Source: Oscarella lobularis
Taxonomy: Eukaryota > Porifera > Homoscleromorpha > Homosclerophorida > Oscarellidae
DNA length: 64,000 bases
Assembly: GCF_947507565.1 (NCBI RefSeq)
Contig: NC_089175.1
Span: forward strand, 1,663,733 to 1,727,732
Direction of reading: 5' to 3'
Shown: in pieces, positions 1 through 13,900 of the stretch
Numbering within the stretch: position 1 is the first letter of the stretch
Layout: every line of letters begins with the position of its first letter
Notes under the pieces: generated by a model
Told to the model about the DNA's origin: nothing
What the model saw: the letters and a program-made list of their open reading frames with translations, nothing else
Database searches by the model: none
Translations under genes and position numbers: made by a program

Positions 1-1323
1 TCTCGATACGAAAAAGTCTCGTTTCTCGGACCGCGCAAATACAGCGACAACAGTCTCACTACGGACGACAGCCTAGACTCGTTCATGATCGAATACAAAG
101 CTCTAGACATCAGAAAGAAGTACGATATCATAATCTCCGCTCCACATTACGCGAATCTAATCATCACTATTTTCGCGAATCTAGAATTGCCATTGGCGGC
201 TACGGATCGGTATACAAAGCCAAGCTCAATGGAATGACAGTGGCAGTAAAGAAATTAGTCTGTTATCCCGGCAAACAAAATGAGATTCACGATATGGTTA
301 GGGAAGCTACTCTATTAGGGTAAGTCGGCGCGTATGAGATTAACTTATTGGCACTTTGGTTGAGTAGTAAATTGCATCACGCTAATATCGTACGCCTGAT
401 CGCCGTTTGCTCGGATCCGTCCAACATGTGTATAGTGACGGAGCTCGCTCTTCAAGGATCGGTGAGAACGTATCTCAAAACTCGTAATGAGAGAATCAAA
501 TGGCCCGAGAAACTACGGATGGTTAGTCGGCACGCGGCCCTCTTCAAAATCATTATTATGGCTTTTTAATTTGCTTTAGTTACACGATGCCGCCAACGGC
601 GTGCTCTATTTGCACACGAGACATCCTCCCGTTATACATCGCGATCTCAAATCGAGCAATTTGCTTTTGGATGCAAACTGGCGAGTGAAAGTGTGCGATT
701 TCGGCGTTTCGAAGTGCAAATCGATGATAACATTCTACAAAAATCGCAAACCGTTGCATGAAAAAGGTCGAGCATTTTGACTCTTTTAATTAATCAGATT
801 GAATTTTTTTTCTATAGGGCTTGGGCTGGGCAAAATGACTGAATCGAGCGGTCACACGAAGGCTCCCGGCACGCTCCGATGGACCGCACCGGAGTTTTTG
901 AGCAATCGTCCAAAGCTAACCGTCAAATCGGACGTCTATTCATTTGGAATGGTGATGTGGGAATTTGCATCGGCATCCTTCAAACCTCCAGCCGATCCGA
1001 AGGCCAGAAAGGAGTACCTCTGCCCATTTCCTCACCTAATTTGGTCGCACGAGGTAAACGACTCTATCTCATAAATATACAGCCCATTTTACTCTTTATG
1101 TCTCTAGGTTGCTGATGCGATACTGAGAGGTGAACGACCGCTTATACCTTCAGTATGCATTCCGAGTGTTCGCGATCTAATCTACCAATGCTGGCAGAAT
1201 AACTACGCCAACCGACCCGACTTCAAACTAATTTTGGCCTCGCTTGCGGAAATAGCGATCGAGCAAGGGAGTGATTTGACGGAAACCAGCGATGGCAGCG
1301 ACTTCGCGTCGGAAGCCGACTAA
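1..1323 (+). CDS. TKL-type protein kinase, C-terminal part (5' end outside window)
   Basis: This is the kinase domain of a tyrosine kinase-like (TKL) protein kinase, entered in mid-gene. Exons read as 1-119, 185-319, about 368-521, 580-766, 818-1053 and 1108-1323, with GT-AG introns of 45-65 bp whose phases all agree. Motifs appear in order: glycine loop IGGYGSV, lysine in VAVKK, catalytic loop [15 protein letters not shown] and [19 protein letters not shown] is the TKL/MLK-style loop, so serine/threonine or dual specificity is likely. The residues upstream of the glycine loop are acidic and resemble the juxtamembrane segment of the neighbouring LRR receptor kinase, so an ectodomain may lie to the left; that is inference. 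The gene runs tail to tail with its neighbour, and the protein ends in an acidic serine-rich tail. Confidence 0.9.
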
Positions 1324-1729
1324 ATCAGATTGTAACTAAATGCCAGAGAACCTCTAGATCGCCGCTTAGCTGCTGCTATACGGGGTGGGAGGGTTTTGTA
1401 ATGGACGCAAGACGTTTAGGTGCCGTTGTAGGTAGATGCTGTACTTACGACTTTCGCTTTGTGGAACTACGACCTCGCTTAAAGCAGTTCCAGCGCGTTT
1501 ACTCCTCCAGTCGGCTCGTTCGGCTTCGGTTTCGTTCGAGAGCGCACGCATAGAGAGAGCGCGCGAAGGAGTGGCGCTTGGGATATATTGTGCTTGCGTG
1601 TTCGCGTGAATTCAATTGCAAGAAAGCAATCCAATGATCTAACAGAAACCAGAGCTACGTTGCATCTGACAGAAGTACGAAGAGTGCTTTGTAAGCCAGA
1701 GAAAACGTGTAGACAATAATTTATATGCT
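1324..1729. other. intergenic region between convergent kinase genes
   Basis: This is about 400 bp between the stop codons of two convergent TKL kinases. I see no coding exon, RNA gene or repeat in it; it presumably holds both 3' untranslated regions. Confidence 0.6.
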
Positions 1730-4593
1730 CTAGTTTGCTTCACTTGCTTCTTCCGTTTGGGCCAGAGCAGCCGTTGACGTAGACTCCGCTTCGTCTATGG
1801 AGACTTCTAGAAGATTGCCTTGCTCAAGGCGATTGATAACGTCGGTAAACTCCGGTCGCTTTTGGTAATCGTGCTGCCAGCACGTTACCATCAACTCCTT
1901 CAAGTCTTCCGGGCAAGTGGTAGGAATGATGGGACGATCGCCTTTCTTCACTTCAGCAGCAAGCTAAAGGAAAGGAAACGAGATCATAAAAAATAAAGTA
2001 AAACGATGCGCTGACCTCAAAAAGGTACGGAGTTTTCAAGTGGGAAAAGGGAGCCTCTGGGGCTCCAACAAACTCCCAAACAACGATGCCGAACGAATAG
2101 ACGTCGGCTTTCTTGGTCAAGACAGGCGAATCTACCATCAGTTCCGGAGCCGTCCACAGAAGTGTACCCGGAAGTTTCGTATGAGTCCTATCTATAGAAA
2201 AATTGACTTAGAAATTCCTCTTCTACAGCAATGCTAATATTTTTCTTTGCCTTTCTTGAAATGATCGAGCATCTTGGCTACGCCGAAGTCGGCAACTTTG
2301 ACGTTGAAGTCCCTATCGACCAGCAGATTGCCGCACTTGAGGTCTCTGTGAATGATAGGAGGGTTCTGGCAATGAAGGTGCGCCATTCCTCTGGCAGCAT
2401 GAAGAAGCTAACAAAAAAGAAGAAATATTGTTTTTTTAAATTAGCGATTTCCACCGTACCATTCGTCTGATCCGATTCTGCTCTAACGGCTTGTAAGTAC
2501 CCTTGCGAGGACGAAGGATGCTGGACACCGATTTTCTGGACATGTACTCGGTCACAATACACATGCTTCCTTCGTCCAAGCAAATTCCCATCAAGAGAAC
2601 AATGTTGGGATGATGCAGTTGGCTATAAATATGACGCAGATAAAAAATCTATTTTGAACTAAGAGTAATACTTACCTCATAAGAAGAGCTTCTCTTCGGA
2701 ATTCTTCCTTTTCGGCCTCGAGTAAATGCATACTTCGTAATTCTTTCAGGGCGACAATATCGGCATTCCACTTGGCCTTGTACACAAATCCAGATCCTCC
2801 TTCTCCTATTCTAAATAAGATAAGCAGATAATTAGCTTTGCTTTGCGTCGTCTCCACCTATTATTTACCTCTTCAACTTCGTCAAACTTCCGGGAGGAAT
2901 AAAGAACGACTGCATAATATCGACTGAGTCTTCCGACGACGCAAGCCCTGACGATGCTTCTTCACTTTGACTAGTATCTCCTTTCTTGGTTTTCTTTCGG
3001 TTTCGTGACATGGTCGATTTAGCGTGCACCTTCACACTTTGCACGCTTTCCTCCAGAAGTCTGTCGCCTTCCCTCGAGCGACGACGGCGAGGCTGCGTCG
3101 GAGCAAAGGAACGACGCAATCTTCGTCTGCGAATGAAGACTATCCCGCTCGCCGTCAGGGCAACAGCAAGGGCGCCACCAACAGATCCAAGGATAGGTAG
3201 TAGTAGGTTGCTAGTGGGACCTGATAGAAAAAGAACTTATTTAGATACAACCGCTAAGTCTGCAATTAATTACATGGCATAGGAGAGTCTTCACACCAAG
3301 ATTTTATTGTTTGGGGAGGCTGTAGATTATGGCATGTAGCTTCCGTATAACCTTCATCGGCCCAACTGTAAAACGAAGGTTGATCCGGATCCGCATCATT
3401 AGGACAAGTCCAAGAAAGAGAGCAGTTGCACACAAACTCATTACCTTTCAAACACCTAAACATTACATGTAAGTACCGAGTCTAGTCTATCTTGCAACAA
3501 ACAATTTTTTAGCTGGCGCCTTTGATTGCTGAAAAACAGATCCAAGTTGTGAATTGGAAGAAATCGTTTGCAATTTGTTAAATTGCAAGCTCCTATACAA
3601 GCGGCAATGATCACATCTGATTACACGTTTTAGTGCCGTCTAAAGATCTAAACATACACAAAGTTGACATAGGAAGAGTTTTCCATTTGAAAGTCATAAT
3701 CCCCAATGCTTGTCAACAGATTACGAGACAGATCGCTACATAACACAAGACGTCAATTTATTGTTCCTAAAAGAACATCTCGTTACATGTGTGATAAGAC
3801 GCTAAGTTGGTAGAACGGTTGTTCACTCAATGAAGATAAATTATTATTTTTCAAACACCTAAGGAAGAGAGGATTAGCCAGCAAAATCAAAAGTACGCAA
3901 AGCACTAACAGCGTTGACAGGGAGCAGCTTCCCTCGTCGGTGTGGCGCAATACTTTCATCGTCTCCACAAAGTCCAGTGGATTGTCTTCAACGAGGCTAA
4001 AACAAGAATGAAAGACGTCACGAAATAGATAAGAATCGTACAGAAATTCAAGAGACGGCGCTTTATAGCAGAAGCTGTCGTGGGCGTTCGCGGTAAGACA
4101 AGTCAGACTGCAATTTTTCAAAATGCTGCAAAAACGTATTCAACGTATTTAACGACTACATTTCTTTTCATACACATACAGCTCTTGTAGCCCTGACCAT
4201 AGAATTCCGCCGTCGAAAGTCTCTAAAGGACTGTTGTAAATCTCACTGCAAAGTACCTTGTAGAGAAACGATCGCGAAAAGAAAAGCCCACTCTTACAGC
4301 GTCTTGTAGGAATCGAGGTAAGAGAGCGACGAGAACATCGTTGGTGTGGTCGCAGTCAACCCGATGCAGATGATCCTACCATATTGGCGGTCAGAAGAGC
4401 AGCTGCATTTGTTCGGACATTTCGGATCGCCCCCTGGTTGAAAGTCTTCTGGAACATCATACATACAGCGATTAGCCAGTGAGTTCGTTTGCTCCTCTGC
4501 ACAAGCGTCGTCGTCCGAGTCACTTGTGACCAATCCTCGACAACAACTCAAAACGATCAGCGCAGTTGCTACGACAATCTGGTGCCACCGCAT
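1730..4593 (-). CDS. LRR receptor kinase with TKL-type cytoplasmic domain
   Basis: A complete receptor-like kinase in about a dozen exons. It starts at an ATG at 4593 with a signal peptide ([15 protein letters not shown]...). An LRRNT cap with CPNKCSC follows, then LRRs split over small exons (for example the one ending near 3800 with [14 protein letters not shown]), and an LRRCT cap ([11 protein letters not shown], exon about 3266-3463). The transmembrane helix ([17 protein letters not shown]) is followed by an arginine-rich stop-transfer segment near 3110-3220. The kinase has [43 protein letters not shown] and [11 protein letters not shown]. The last exon is 1730-1963 and the preceding intron is 1964-2015. 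Animal-type LRR caps joined to a TKL kinase give a layout like plant receptor kinases but with different parts. The ligand is unknown. Confidence 0.88.
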
Positions 4594-4990
4594 CGCGTTT
4601 CACAAATGCTCGAGTGCACGCAGAATCCAGCTACTTTTGGGTCTCGGGTTCACGCAAACCCCGGCTACTATCGCATGTGGGAGGAAAGCGCTTTCGGGCC
4701 GACGGCGGGAAAACGAAATCATTCGCGTGACAACTCAGAACTACAAGTAAATTCCCCGACAAAAGCCAAAGTTTGGCAAACCATAAAGCTCTACCTAAGG
4801 CTCTGCACAACGGTATCTCATTCTCCGAAGTGACGTAAGTCACGTGCGAATGACGTAGAAGGGAGTACTTTCGCTTTCAAAACTAACAATGCAGCTATAA
4901 TTATAGGCCAATACTAACTAAACTACGAAGAAGAACCAGAAATCAAATAATAAAGAGAAACAAAATCAGCTATCCCGAAATCTTCACCCC
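4594..4990. other. intergenic region upstream of the LRR receptor kinase
   Basis: This stretch of about 400 bp lies between the LRR kinase start and the last exon of the cadherin, both on the minus strand. It should contain the kinase promoter and the cadherin 3' untranslated region. I recognise no gene or repeat in it. Confidence 0.5.
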
Positions 4991-7900
4991 CTAACGCCTA
5001 CTTGACAGAGACGAATGACTTTGAGTCAGACTCGGCGAACCCTTTCGAGACGCCGTCGGCGACATTGAAATCGGCGACAGATTCGACGGTGCCGGCGTCT
5101 CGTTAGGAGTCGTCGCTAACGACGAAGACACCGAAACGCCTAGTATAAAAATTAGAAATTGCGCCTCCGAAAAAAAAAAACAGAAACGTACCTGGAGATA
5201 TACAAGGTGACAGCCCATTGTTACGCAGCGCTTTATTAGCCGGACGAGAACGATTCGCAGCCGGAGGTAAACCCGACCGTCGTCCATGCGCTGTCATAGG
5301 CGAATTCTGATAAAAACGCGCCGGATGATGCGGCGAATACGATCCGTTAACGTTTGGTCGTACGGGAGCTGGACCGGGCGGCGGCGGCATGACGGCGGCG
5401 GCAGCAGCGGCATTTCGCCCTCGCGTCACGTCGCCGAAGTAACCGCCGTGGTCGTACTCGGGTCGATAAAAGAACGCATTATCGTCGTCGGTAGCGAGAC
5501 TGAACGAATCGGCGACGGACGGCGTCATCGTCATGCTATCCGACGTCCCTTCGTACGTGAACGTTCGCGTGCCGTCGATCATCGCGTCGTCCTCGTCGGC
5601 GTCGGCTTCGGCGAGTTTGCTATGAAGCATGTTCTGCACTTCCAAGCCGACTTCGGCCTCGCCGCCGCCTTGGATATTAAAATCGTGCATGCTCTCGCGA
5701 CTGCTATTGAGTCCGAGCGCGTCGAGACCGCGCATGATGAGACGCGTGTCGGGCGTCGCCGACGGCTTGAGGAGGCTGAAGCCCGACCCGGCTTCGGACA
5801 CGTCCGTGCGCGTTTCCGAGACGGTGCGCGATTGGGGCGTCGACATCGTGAAATCCTTGTGCATGGCGCTCACGCTCGCGTCGCTCTCGCTCGGCAAGAA
5901 GCGATGTTTCTCGTCCGGCGCCGAGCTCTCGTCGCTGTCCTCGCGACGATGCTTTCCCGCCGCCGATGGCAGGACCAAACTGTTGCGCGGACTCGCGCTG
6001 CCCATGGGAAGAAGTTTGTCGTTGCTGCGCGTTCGCGCGTGTCCGTTTGTGATGACTAGGCCGCTGCTGTGACTGCCGACGGCGCTGCTGCTGCTCTTCT
6101 CGTTCACCGCCTCGTCGATGCCGACTTCTCGACTGCGACTGCTCGCATAGCTGAATTCGCTCACCGCGGACGCATTCGTCGTCATGAAAATAATCTCGTT
6201 CTTTTTCGGATTCACGTCGTACTTGTTCCGCCGTCGTCGTCGTCGCCACAAGAAGAACACGACAAGAAAAATCAGGACAAGAACAAGAATACCGACGAGT
6301 GCGCCGATGATGGAAGGCACGGGGCTACTCGACGACGACGTAACGGTTGCCGCTATCGGCTTGATAACAACTTGAGCCGTCGCCGTCATAGGAGACGGTC
6401 CTTTGTCTTTCGCTGCGACGATGAGACTCGTGTAATCAGTCCCTTCAGACGCTCGTCTTCTCCGTTTTCTGTTTTCCGCCACGCTCTCGCCGTTGTCCGT
6501 TTCCGGAATCAGAGAATCGTTGTATACGATGTGACCTTCGGACGAAACCGTCAACATCTGGAGACCCAATCCACGCGCTTTCTTCTCGTTCTCCTCGTCC
6601 AGGAAGAAATAAACCAAATCGCCGTCGACGCCGGAGTCGCCGTCGTTCGCCGACACGACGCCGACGACATCATTCGTTTTGAGATCCCTTTTCATGTCGA
6701 ATTCAAACGACGATTTCGCAAAGACGGGCCGCTGTTCATTCACCGGCGTCACATCGATGACGACCGTTGCCGTCGACGAACGTGGCACAGTCGCGTTATC
6801 CGTCGCAATGACGTGGAAAACGAGTCGTTTGTCTTTTTCGTAATCGGGAGAAATCGTCAGAGTAATCGAGCCGTCTTTGTCGATAGCGAAATAGTCCGTG
6901 TCTTTGATGGAATAAATCACTTGGCTTTTGTCGCTATCTTGAGCCTCGACCGTCAAGACGTGAATGCCCAATTGGCTATTTTCCGGAACGCGGCTGTGAT
7001 ATTGCGACTCGGTAAAAACGGGCGCCTCGCCGTTGAAATCCAAGACGGTTATGACGACGGGCACTTCGGCGCGCGACGACGACCTGACGTCCTGGGCGAC
7101 GACAGTCAAGTCGTATCGGCGACGATTCGCGAAATTAAGAGACGCTTGCGTCTTGATTTGACCGTTCGAGCTATCGATCGAAAAATCGCCGCTCGGATCC
7201 CTGAGACTGTACGAAACGGACGACGACGGCAACGATGAGCCGCCCGTTTCCGTGACGGCGTGCACGCGAACGACGTCCGTGTTAAGCGGCGCCGTTTCGT
7301 TGATCGATGCCGCGTAGCGGATTTCTTGAAAGACGACTCGTCGCTCGGAAACGACGTATAAGTACACGATTGTCTCGTTGGAAAAACTGCCCGGTATCGT
7401 GCCCAAATCGGCGACGCGTACGCGAAGGACGTAGGCTTGCGCCAGAGTGAGACCCGATCCGAAATATTCGATGTTACCCGTTGACGATTGAACGGCGAAA
7501 ATCGCCGTCCCGTTACCGCCGATCGCACGATAATTCAACTGACCGTTTTCGCCTTTATCGAGATCCGTCGCCGTCACGGCACCGACGGTCGAACCCGCTT
7601 TTACGTTGGCGGCGACGTCGAGCGCGTACGACGTCTTCGCGAACGCCGGAACGTGATCGTTGACGTCGTCGACGGTCACCGTCACCGTCGCGAGCGACGA
7701 TTGTTTTTTCGACTGACCCATGTCGTAAGCGATGACGGTCGCCACGTAGTCGTTCGTTTGTCCAAACACATACACGATCGATTTGTTTACTCGAAGTACT
7801 CCCGTCGTCGAATCGATGGCGAATCGATTGTCGAGTTCGTCTTGAAGACGATAGCGCACTTCGCCGTTCGCGCCCGAGTCGGCGTCCGTCGCGTTGATGT

Positions 7901-10900
7901 CGACGATCGGAGTTCCAGTCGATTGTCGTTCGCGCATCGAAACCGAGTAGAATAATTGATCGAATACCGGCGCGTTGTCGTTGACGTCGGTTAGATGAAC
8001 GAAGAACGTCGTCGTCGTTGTGAACACCGTGTCAGTGACGCCGACGGTGAGAGGATAGACGGCGCGTTTTTCGTAGTCGAGAGAATTTCGCAGCGTGATC
8101 TTTCCCGTTTGCGATTCGATGGAGAACTTGTTATCAGAGCCGCCTTGAAAGAAGAACAGCAGATCGGACGTGACGTCGTCGTCGCGAGCGGACACCGAAG
8201 CGATGAGCGTGCCCTTGGGAGCATCTTCGGCGACGGAGACGTTCTTTAATGGATATAACGTCGGCTTGTTATCGTTCTCGTCCGATATTCGTATCTGTAT
8301 TGTCGCCGATCCGCTGCCGCCTTGGAGTAGATCGACGGCGGAGACGACGACGTCGTACGACTGCTTTCCCTCGGCGTCGAAAACGGCGTTCGTGCGTAGT
8401 TCGCCGCTCGTCTCGTCGATTGTGAAATATTGCGAATCGGCTTGATTTTCCAAATGATAGCTGATTTTCTGCGCATTGCACTCGGCGAAAGTGAGAAACG
8501 GACTGCATGCCGTCACCGTCAACACGGAACTATTCACCGGCAAATTCTCCAGAACCTGCCCGTCGCGCGGACTGATGAACTTCGCCAAATCGCTATCGAC
8601 GGGCGTCACGTTGACGAACACGTGCATGAAGGCAACGAGCGCCACCGACTCTTTCGCTTCGACGGTCAAATCGTAGTAGTTCTCCGACGCCGCGTCCAAC
8701 GATTTCGCCAGCGTCAAACGTCCTGTGTCGGGCGTTATGGCAAATCGTCCCTGCGCGTTTCCCGCGCTGATTCCGTACCGAAGCGTCGCCGACGATCGGT
8801 CGCTCACCGCTTCGACTTGAACCACGCGAAAGGTGACGCCGGAATTCTCCAGGAGCGTTCGACGCACGAGCGGCTGAAGAAAACGCGGCGGAAGTTGCCG
8901 AATCGCCGGATCGATGACGGCGACGCTCACGTTGGCGCGCGAAGCGAGCGGCGGCACTCCCTCGTCTTCGGCGACGACAGCGAACATGTATGTTCGACCC
9001 GCTTGGAGTCCAGAAGTCGTCGTAATTAAACCCGTAACCGAATCGATTTGAAATTCCGACAGTCGACCGACGATTCGATACGAAACCGTGCCGTTTATTC
9101 CGCCGTCTGCGTCGACGGCGTACGTCTGCACGACAGAAGTCCCGCTTGAAGCCTGACTGGATATTTCGACGTTGTAGACGGATTGAGCAAATGCTGGAGA
9201 ATTGTCGTTCAAGTCTAATATTTGCACTTGCACGGGCGCGTACGCCGACTTTCCGCCGGCGACGATTTCCGACGCCCTAACGCCGAATACGTACGACGCT
9301 TTCTTTTCGCGATCTAACGCGGCGTTGGAACGTATGACGCCTGTCCCGGCGTCGATGGAAAAAACGCCGTCCGCTCCTTCAATGCTGTACTGAACGTCGC
9401 CGTAGATTCCGAGATCATCATCTCGTGCCGTCACTTTAACGAGTCGAGTTCCCTTCGGCGACATCTCGCGTATGGACGTCGTGTAGCGCGGCTGTTCAAA
9501 TCGCGGCGAATTGTCGTTGACATTGAGAACGTTTACGTCGACGCGAACGACGGCTTTTTGACTGGGATCCGACGTCGGATACGCTTCAACGTACAAGACG
9601 TACGACGAAATCTTCTCGAAGTCAAATGATTGACGAGCTAGTATTTCTCCCGTAGGCATCACGAAAAACGCGTTCGGCTGAGACGAATTCTGTATTTTGT
9701 ACTGCACCGATCGACCGGCGACGTCGTTCGCATTCACAAACCCCACCGTCGTGTTCGCTGGAAGATTTTCGGTGATATTGAAAAGATAGGAGCTTTGTTG
9801 GAAGTCGGGCGGCTGCCTGGGAACGAGTACGTCCACCGTGACGTCTACCGTTGTACCAAGTCGAGGCAATCCGTTGTCTTCACCGCGGATAACCAAGTTG
9901 AACTGGCCGGGACTCGTCGCGGTTTTCTGCAGGGAAACGTGACCCGTGCGGTTATTGATGCTAAACAAATTGCCGCTATTTCCTCCAGATATCGAATACG
10001 TCACCGTGCCGTTTGGCCCGAGATCGTCGTCGATGGCATTTAGACGTATGACGGGCGTTCCAGCGCCGTCGCCCTGGGTAACGTTCGCCGTAAAATGATT
10101 TCGTCCGAAATCGGGACGATTGTCGTTCACGTCCAAGACGATCACGCGGAGATCGACGACGCCGATGCGCGGCGGCGTTCCGCCGTCCGACGCTTGTATC
10201 GTGAGCCAATACGACGATATTATTTCGCGATCGAGAGAACGCTTGAGCTGGAGTCGGCCCGACAGGGCGTTCAGTTTAAATCGATCGCCGACGTTGCCGT
10301 CGATGAGCGAATAAGTCAGCGATCGACCCGTCGCGCTCGTTGCCGAGACGACGAGCAGTTCGCTGTCCGTCGGCGCGTCTTCAACGATTCGCGTCTGATT
10401 GGCGTTCGTGAATCGAACGGGGTCATTCGGCGCCGAAACGACGTTCACGGTCAGAATCGCCGTCGAGTTGAGTCGCGACGACTCGGGAATCGCTTGATCC
10501 TTGGCCATGATCGTCAAAGTGAATTTCGCATTGTTGAAGTCGGTGGATTGAACTTGAACGAGACCGCTTGTCCGATCGATGCTGAATAGCATCGATTTTC
10601 CGGGTGCCGGAGCGGGATCTTGTTGATGAATTGAGAAGAAAACGCGACCGTTTGCTCCCGTATCCACGTCAGTCGCGGCGACCTTGTAAATCGACGTGTG
10701 CACGGGCACGTCGTCGAAGACGCTCTCCGATTGGGGAAGGTTCTCGAATTTGGGCTGATGATCATTAGCGTCGGCGATTTTCACGTTCACTTGAATCGAC
10801 GCCGTGCGCGGATTCACGGGCGACTGATCCTGCGCGTGAAGAACGAGCGTATACGCCTTCAACGTTTCGAAGTCAAGCTGTCTGACGTTGCGTAGAACGC

Positions 10901-13900
10901 CCGTCTTCGAGTCAATGGTGAAGTGCGAGTTGAGATTTCCACTCGCTATGCTGTAGACGACGTCCGCGTTCGAGCCGTTATCTCTATCCGTCGCGACGAA
11001 ACGAGCCAATTCGCTTCGAAGCGCCACCGCTTCCGATATCGTCAAATTGACGACGGACGCGTTGAGAAACGTCGGCGAGTTATCGTTCACGTCGCCGACG
11101 ACGACCGTCACCGACGTCCAACTGCGTCGCGGCGACGGCGAACCGCCGTCGCTCGCCGTCACGTTGAGAACGTAGACGGGCGTCGTTTCGCGATCGAGCG
11201 ATTCGCGAAGGATAACGCTTCCGATGAAAGGATCGATTGAGAACGCGTCGTCGTTGCCGAGTGGAGTCGTCGAAGCGATTGCGTACGTCAGATTGGCGTT
11301 CGATCCCGCGTCGGGATCGGTTGCCGATACGATGCCGAAGCTGTCGTTCACCGCGGCGCTTTCCCAAACCCATAGCGACTTGGGGCTCTTGGGGTCGAAC
11401 GTGGGACTGTTATCGTTGACGTCGAGGATGTTCACCGTGACGACGGCGCTCGTCGATCGCGACGGGACGCCGCCGTCCGACACGACGACCTCGAGAATGT
11501 AAATTGACGTCGTTTCGCGATCTATATTCGCTGTCGTCGTAATGACGCCCGTGCGCGAGGAGATGACGAACTCGGACGACGGCTTCGTCCACTCGTACTT
11601 GAGCAAGCCGTTTCGACCGGAATCCGCGTCTGTGGCGTTGACTTTCCCGACTCGATAACCGATGCCGACGTTTTCGAAGAATCCAAAAACGACGTCTTGA
11701 TCGTGCGAGAAAATCGGGCTATTATCGTTGACGTCAACAACGGAGACGAAAACCGAGACGGGCGCGCTTCTCGCCGTCGGCGATCCTCGATCGCTAGCGA
11801 TCACATCGAAGCTGTAATTCCGCTCTTTCTCCGCATCGAGACGTCGAGAGACGACGATCTCGCCGTCGGATCGAACGTCGAATGGAAGTCCGGACGGACT
11901 CAGCGTGTAGAAAATATCGCCATTCTCACCCGAGTCTTTATCCGACGCCGAGACGTGCACGACGCTGGCGAGCAGAGTCGCGTTCTCCAGCACGCTGGCG
12001 CTATACTTCAAACGCGCGAACACGGGGCTGTGATCGTTCACGTCCACGACGGAAATTACGAGGTCGACCGTCGTTTTCCTAGCCGGATTTCCGCCGTCTG
12101 TCGCTGTCACGTTAATCGCCGTCTCCTTCATCGTTTCGTAGTCGAGCGACTGAAGCGACGTCACCATACCCGTACGAGAATTGATAGCGAAAGTATTTGG
12201 AATGCGTGACGTCATAGTATACGTCAAAATTCCGTTCGCTCCCGCGTCTAAATCGGTCGCATTGACGTCGGCGATAGGCGTGCCGTGCGGCAAATTTTCG
12301 GGGACGCTGATCGCGTCGCCCGACGCGTAGCCGAACACGGGCGAATTATCATTGGCATCTTCAACACTAACATTGACGGGAACCGTTGCGAAGAGAATGT
12401 GAGCTCCGCAGCAGCGCGCCTGAACGCTGAGTTCAATCCAAGGCGTTTTCTCCCTATCGACGGTCTTCGCCAGCACGATCTCTCCAGAAGTGAGTCCGAT
12501 TCGAAATATCCCGTTCGGATCGCCGAAAACGATGACGTATTCCATCGTCCCGTTGAGACCGAAGTCCTGATTGACGGCGCGAACGACGCCGAGACGCGTT
12601 CCCGTCGTCGCCGTCTCGTTCACGACGAAACCGTACGTCGAATTATCGAATAAGGGCGGTTTGTCTATGACATTAGCGACGGTGATTCGAACGGTGGCGT
12701 TTTGTTTAGACGCGCGTCCGTCCGAGTCTTCGGCGCCAATTACGAGCAGATGGACGTGCTTCTCCTCGCTGTCGAGCGTCCGCTTCAAAGCGACGGCGCC
12801 CGTGCGCGCGTTCACGTCGAAATTCCCGCCCTCGTTGCCGGCGAGGATGCGATAGCGAACGCCGGGATTCGCGTCCTCGTCGTCGGCGTGCACGCGCGTG
12901 CACTCGTGCCCGACGCTCGCGTTCTCGTACACGTAACAGTCGTAGTCGATGGGATAGAAGACGGGCAGATTGTCGTTGACATCTTCCACTGACACGACTA
13001 GAGAGACGATCGTTTCGAGTTGAGAATTTCCAGAGTCAGCTGCTTTGACTCTGCCGGCGTATTCAGCTTTTGTTTCCCTATCTAACGTCTTGTCAAGAGT
13101 CAGTTTTCCAGACGCCGAGTTGAGAGATATGATCCCAGCGAATTCGTTTCCCACGAACGAATAGGTCACTTTACCCGCGTCGCCGGCGTCGGCATCCGTC
13201 GCCGTCAGCGTAGCGATGACCGTTCCCGGCGCGAGTGTTTCGCTCGCGTTGATTCGATAGTCGCCGCTAGACGAAACACCGTCAAATTTCGGCGCATTGT
13301 CGTTGACGTCGTCAATGGTTATCGTCACCGTAATCGCGTTCGATTCCAAAGGCGGACTTCCCTTATCGCCGGCGACGATCTTCAGTGAAACGACGTCAAT
13401 TAGCTCTCGATCCAAACTCTTATTCGTTTTTACGACACCGGACGAATCGACGCTAAACCAATCGCCGAACGGTTGCCCGTCCGGTATAAAATACACGACT
13501 TCCCCGTTCATTCCTTCGTCGGGATCGTCAGCGCTCACGCTCGTCACGACGGTGCCGGGGCGCGCCGATTCGCTGACCGATCCGGCGAAAGGGCCCCCGA
13601 CGAAACTGGGCGCATTATCGTTGACATCTCGAACGGTAACGTCGACCGACCACGTGCTCGACTGGCCACCCTGATCGGACGCATTGACAGTCAATCGATA
13701 GCGATTCCGAGTCTCGCGATCCAAATCCTTAGCGATTTTGAGAAGATAGAAATCGCTGCCCTGATGCTGCACAATAAAATCTCCAAATCCTCCCATCAAT
13801 TTGACGCTGACGACGTCGTTCGGATCCCCGTCCTTTATAGTCAATCCGCTAACAAACGCTCGACCAGGACCCTCGTCGAATGCCGTCGTCAAGGGAATGA

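Noticed and set aside
6069-7238. 389-codon plus-strand open frame opposite the cadherin, with many similar ones between 5.2 and 15.1 kb
   Set aside because: It is Arg/His/Asp-rich antisense shadow of a long GC-biased exon. The minus strand has unbroken cadherin repeats.
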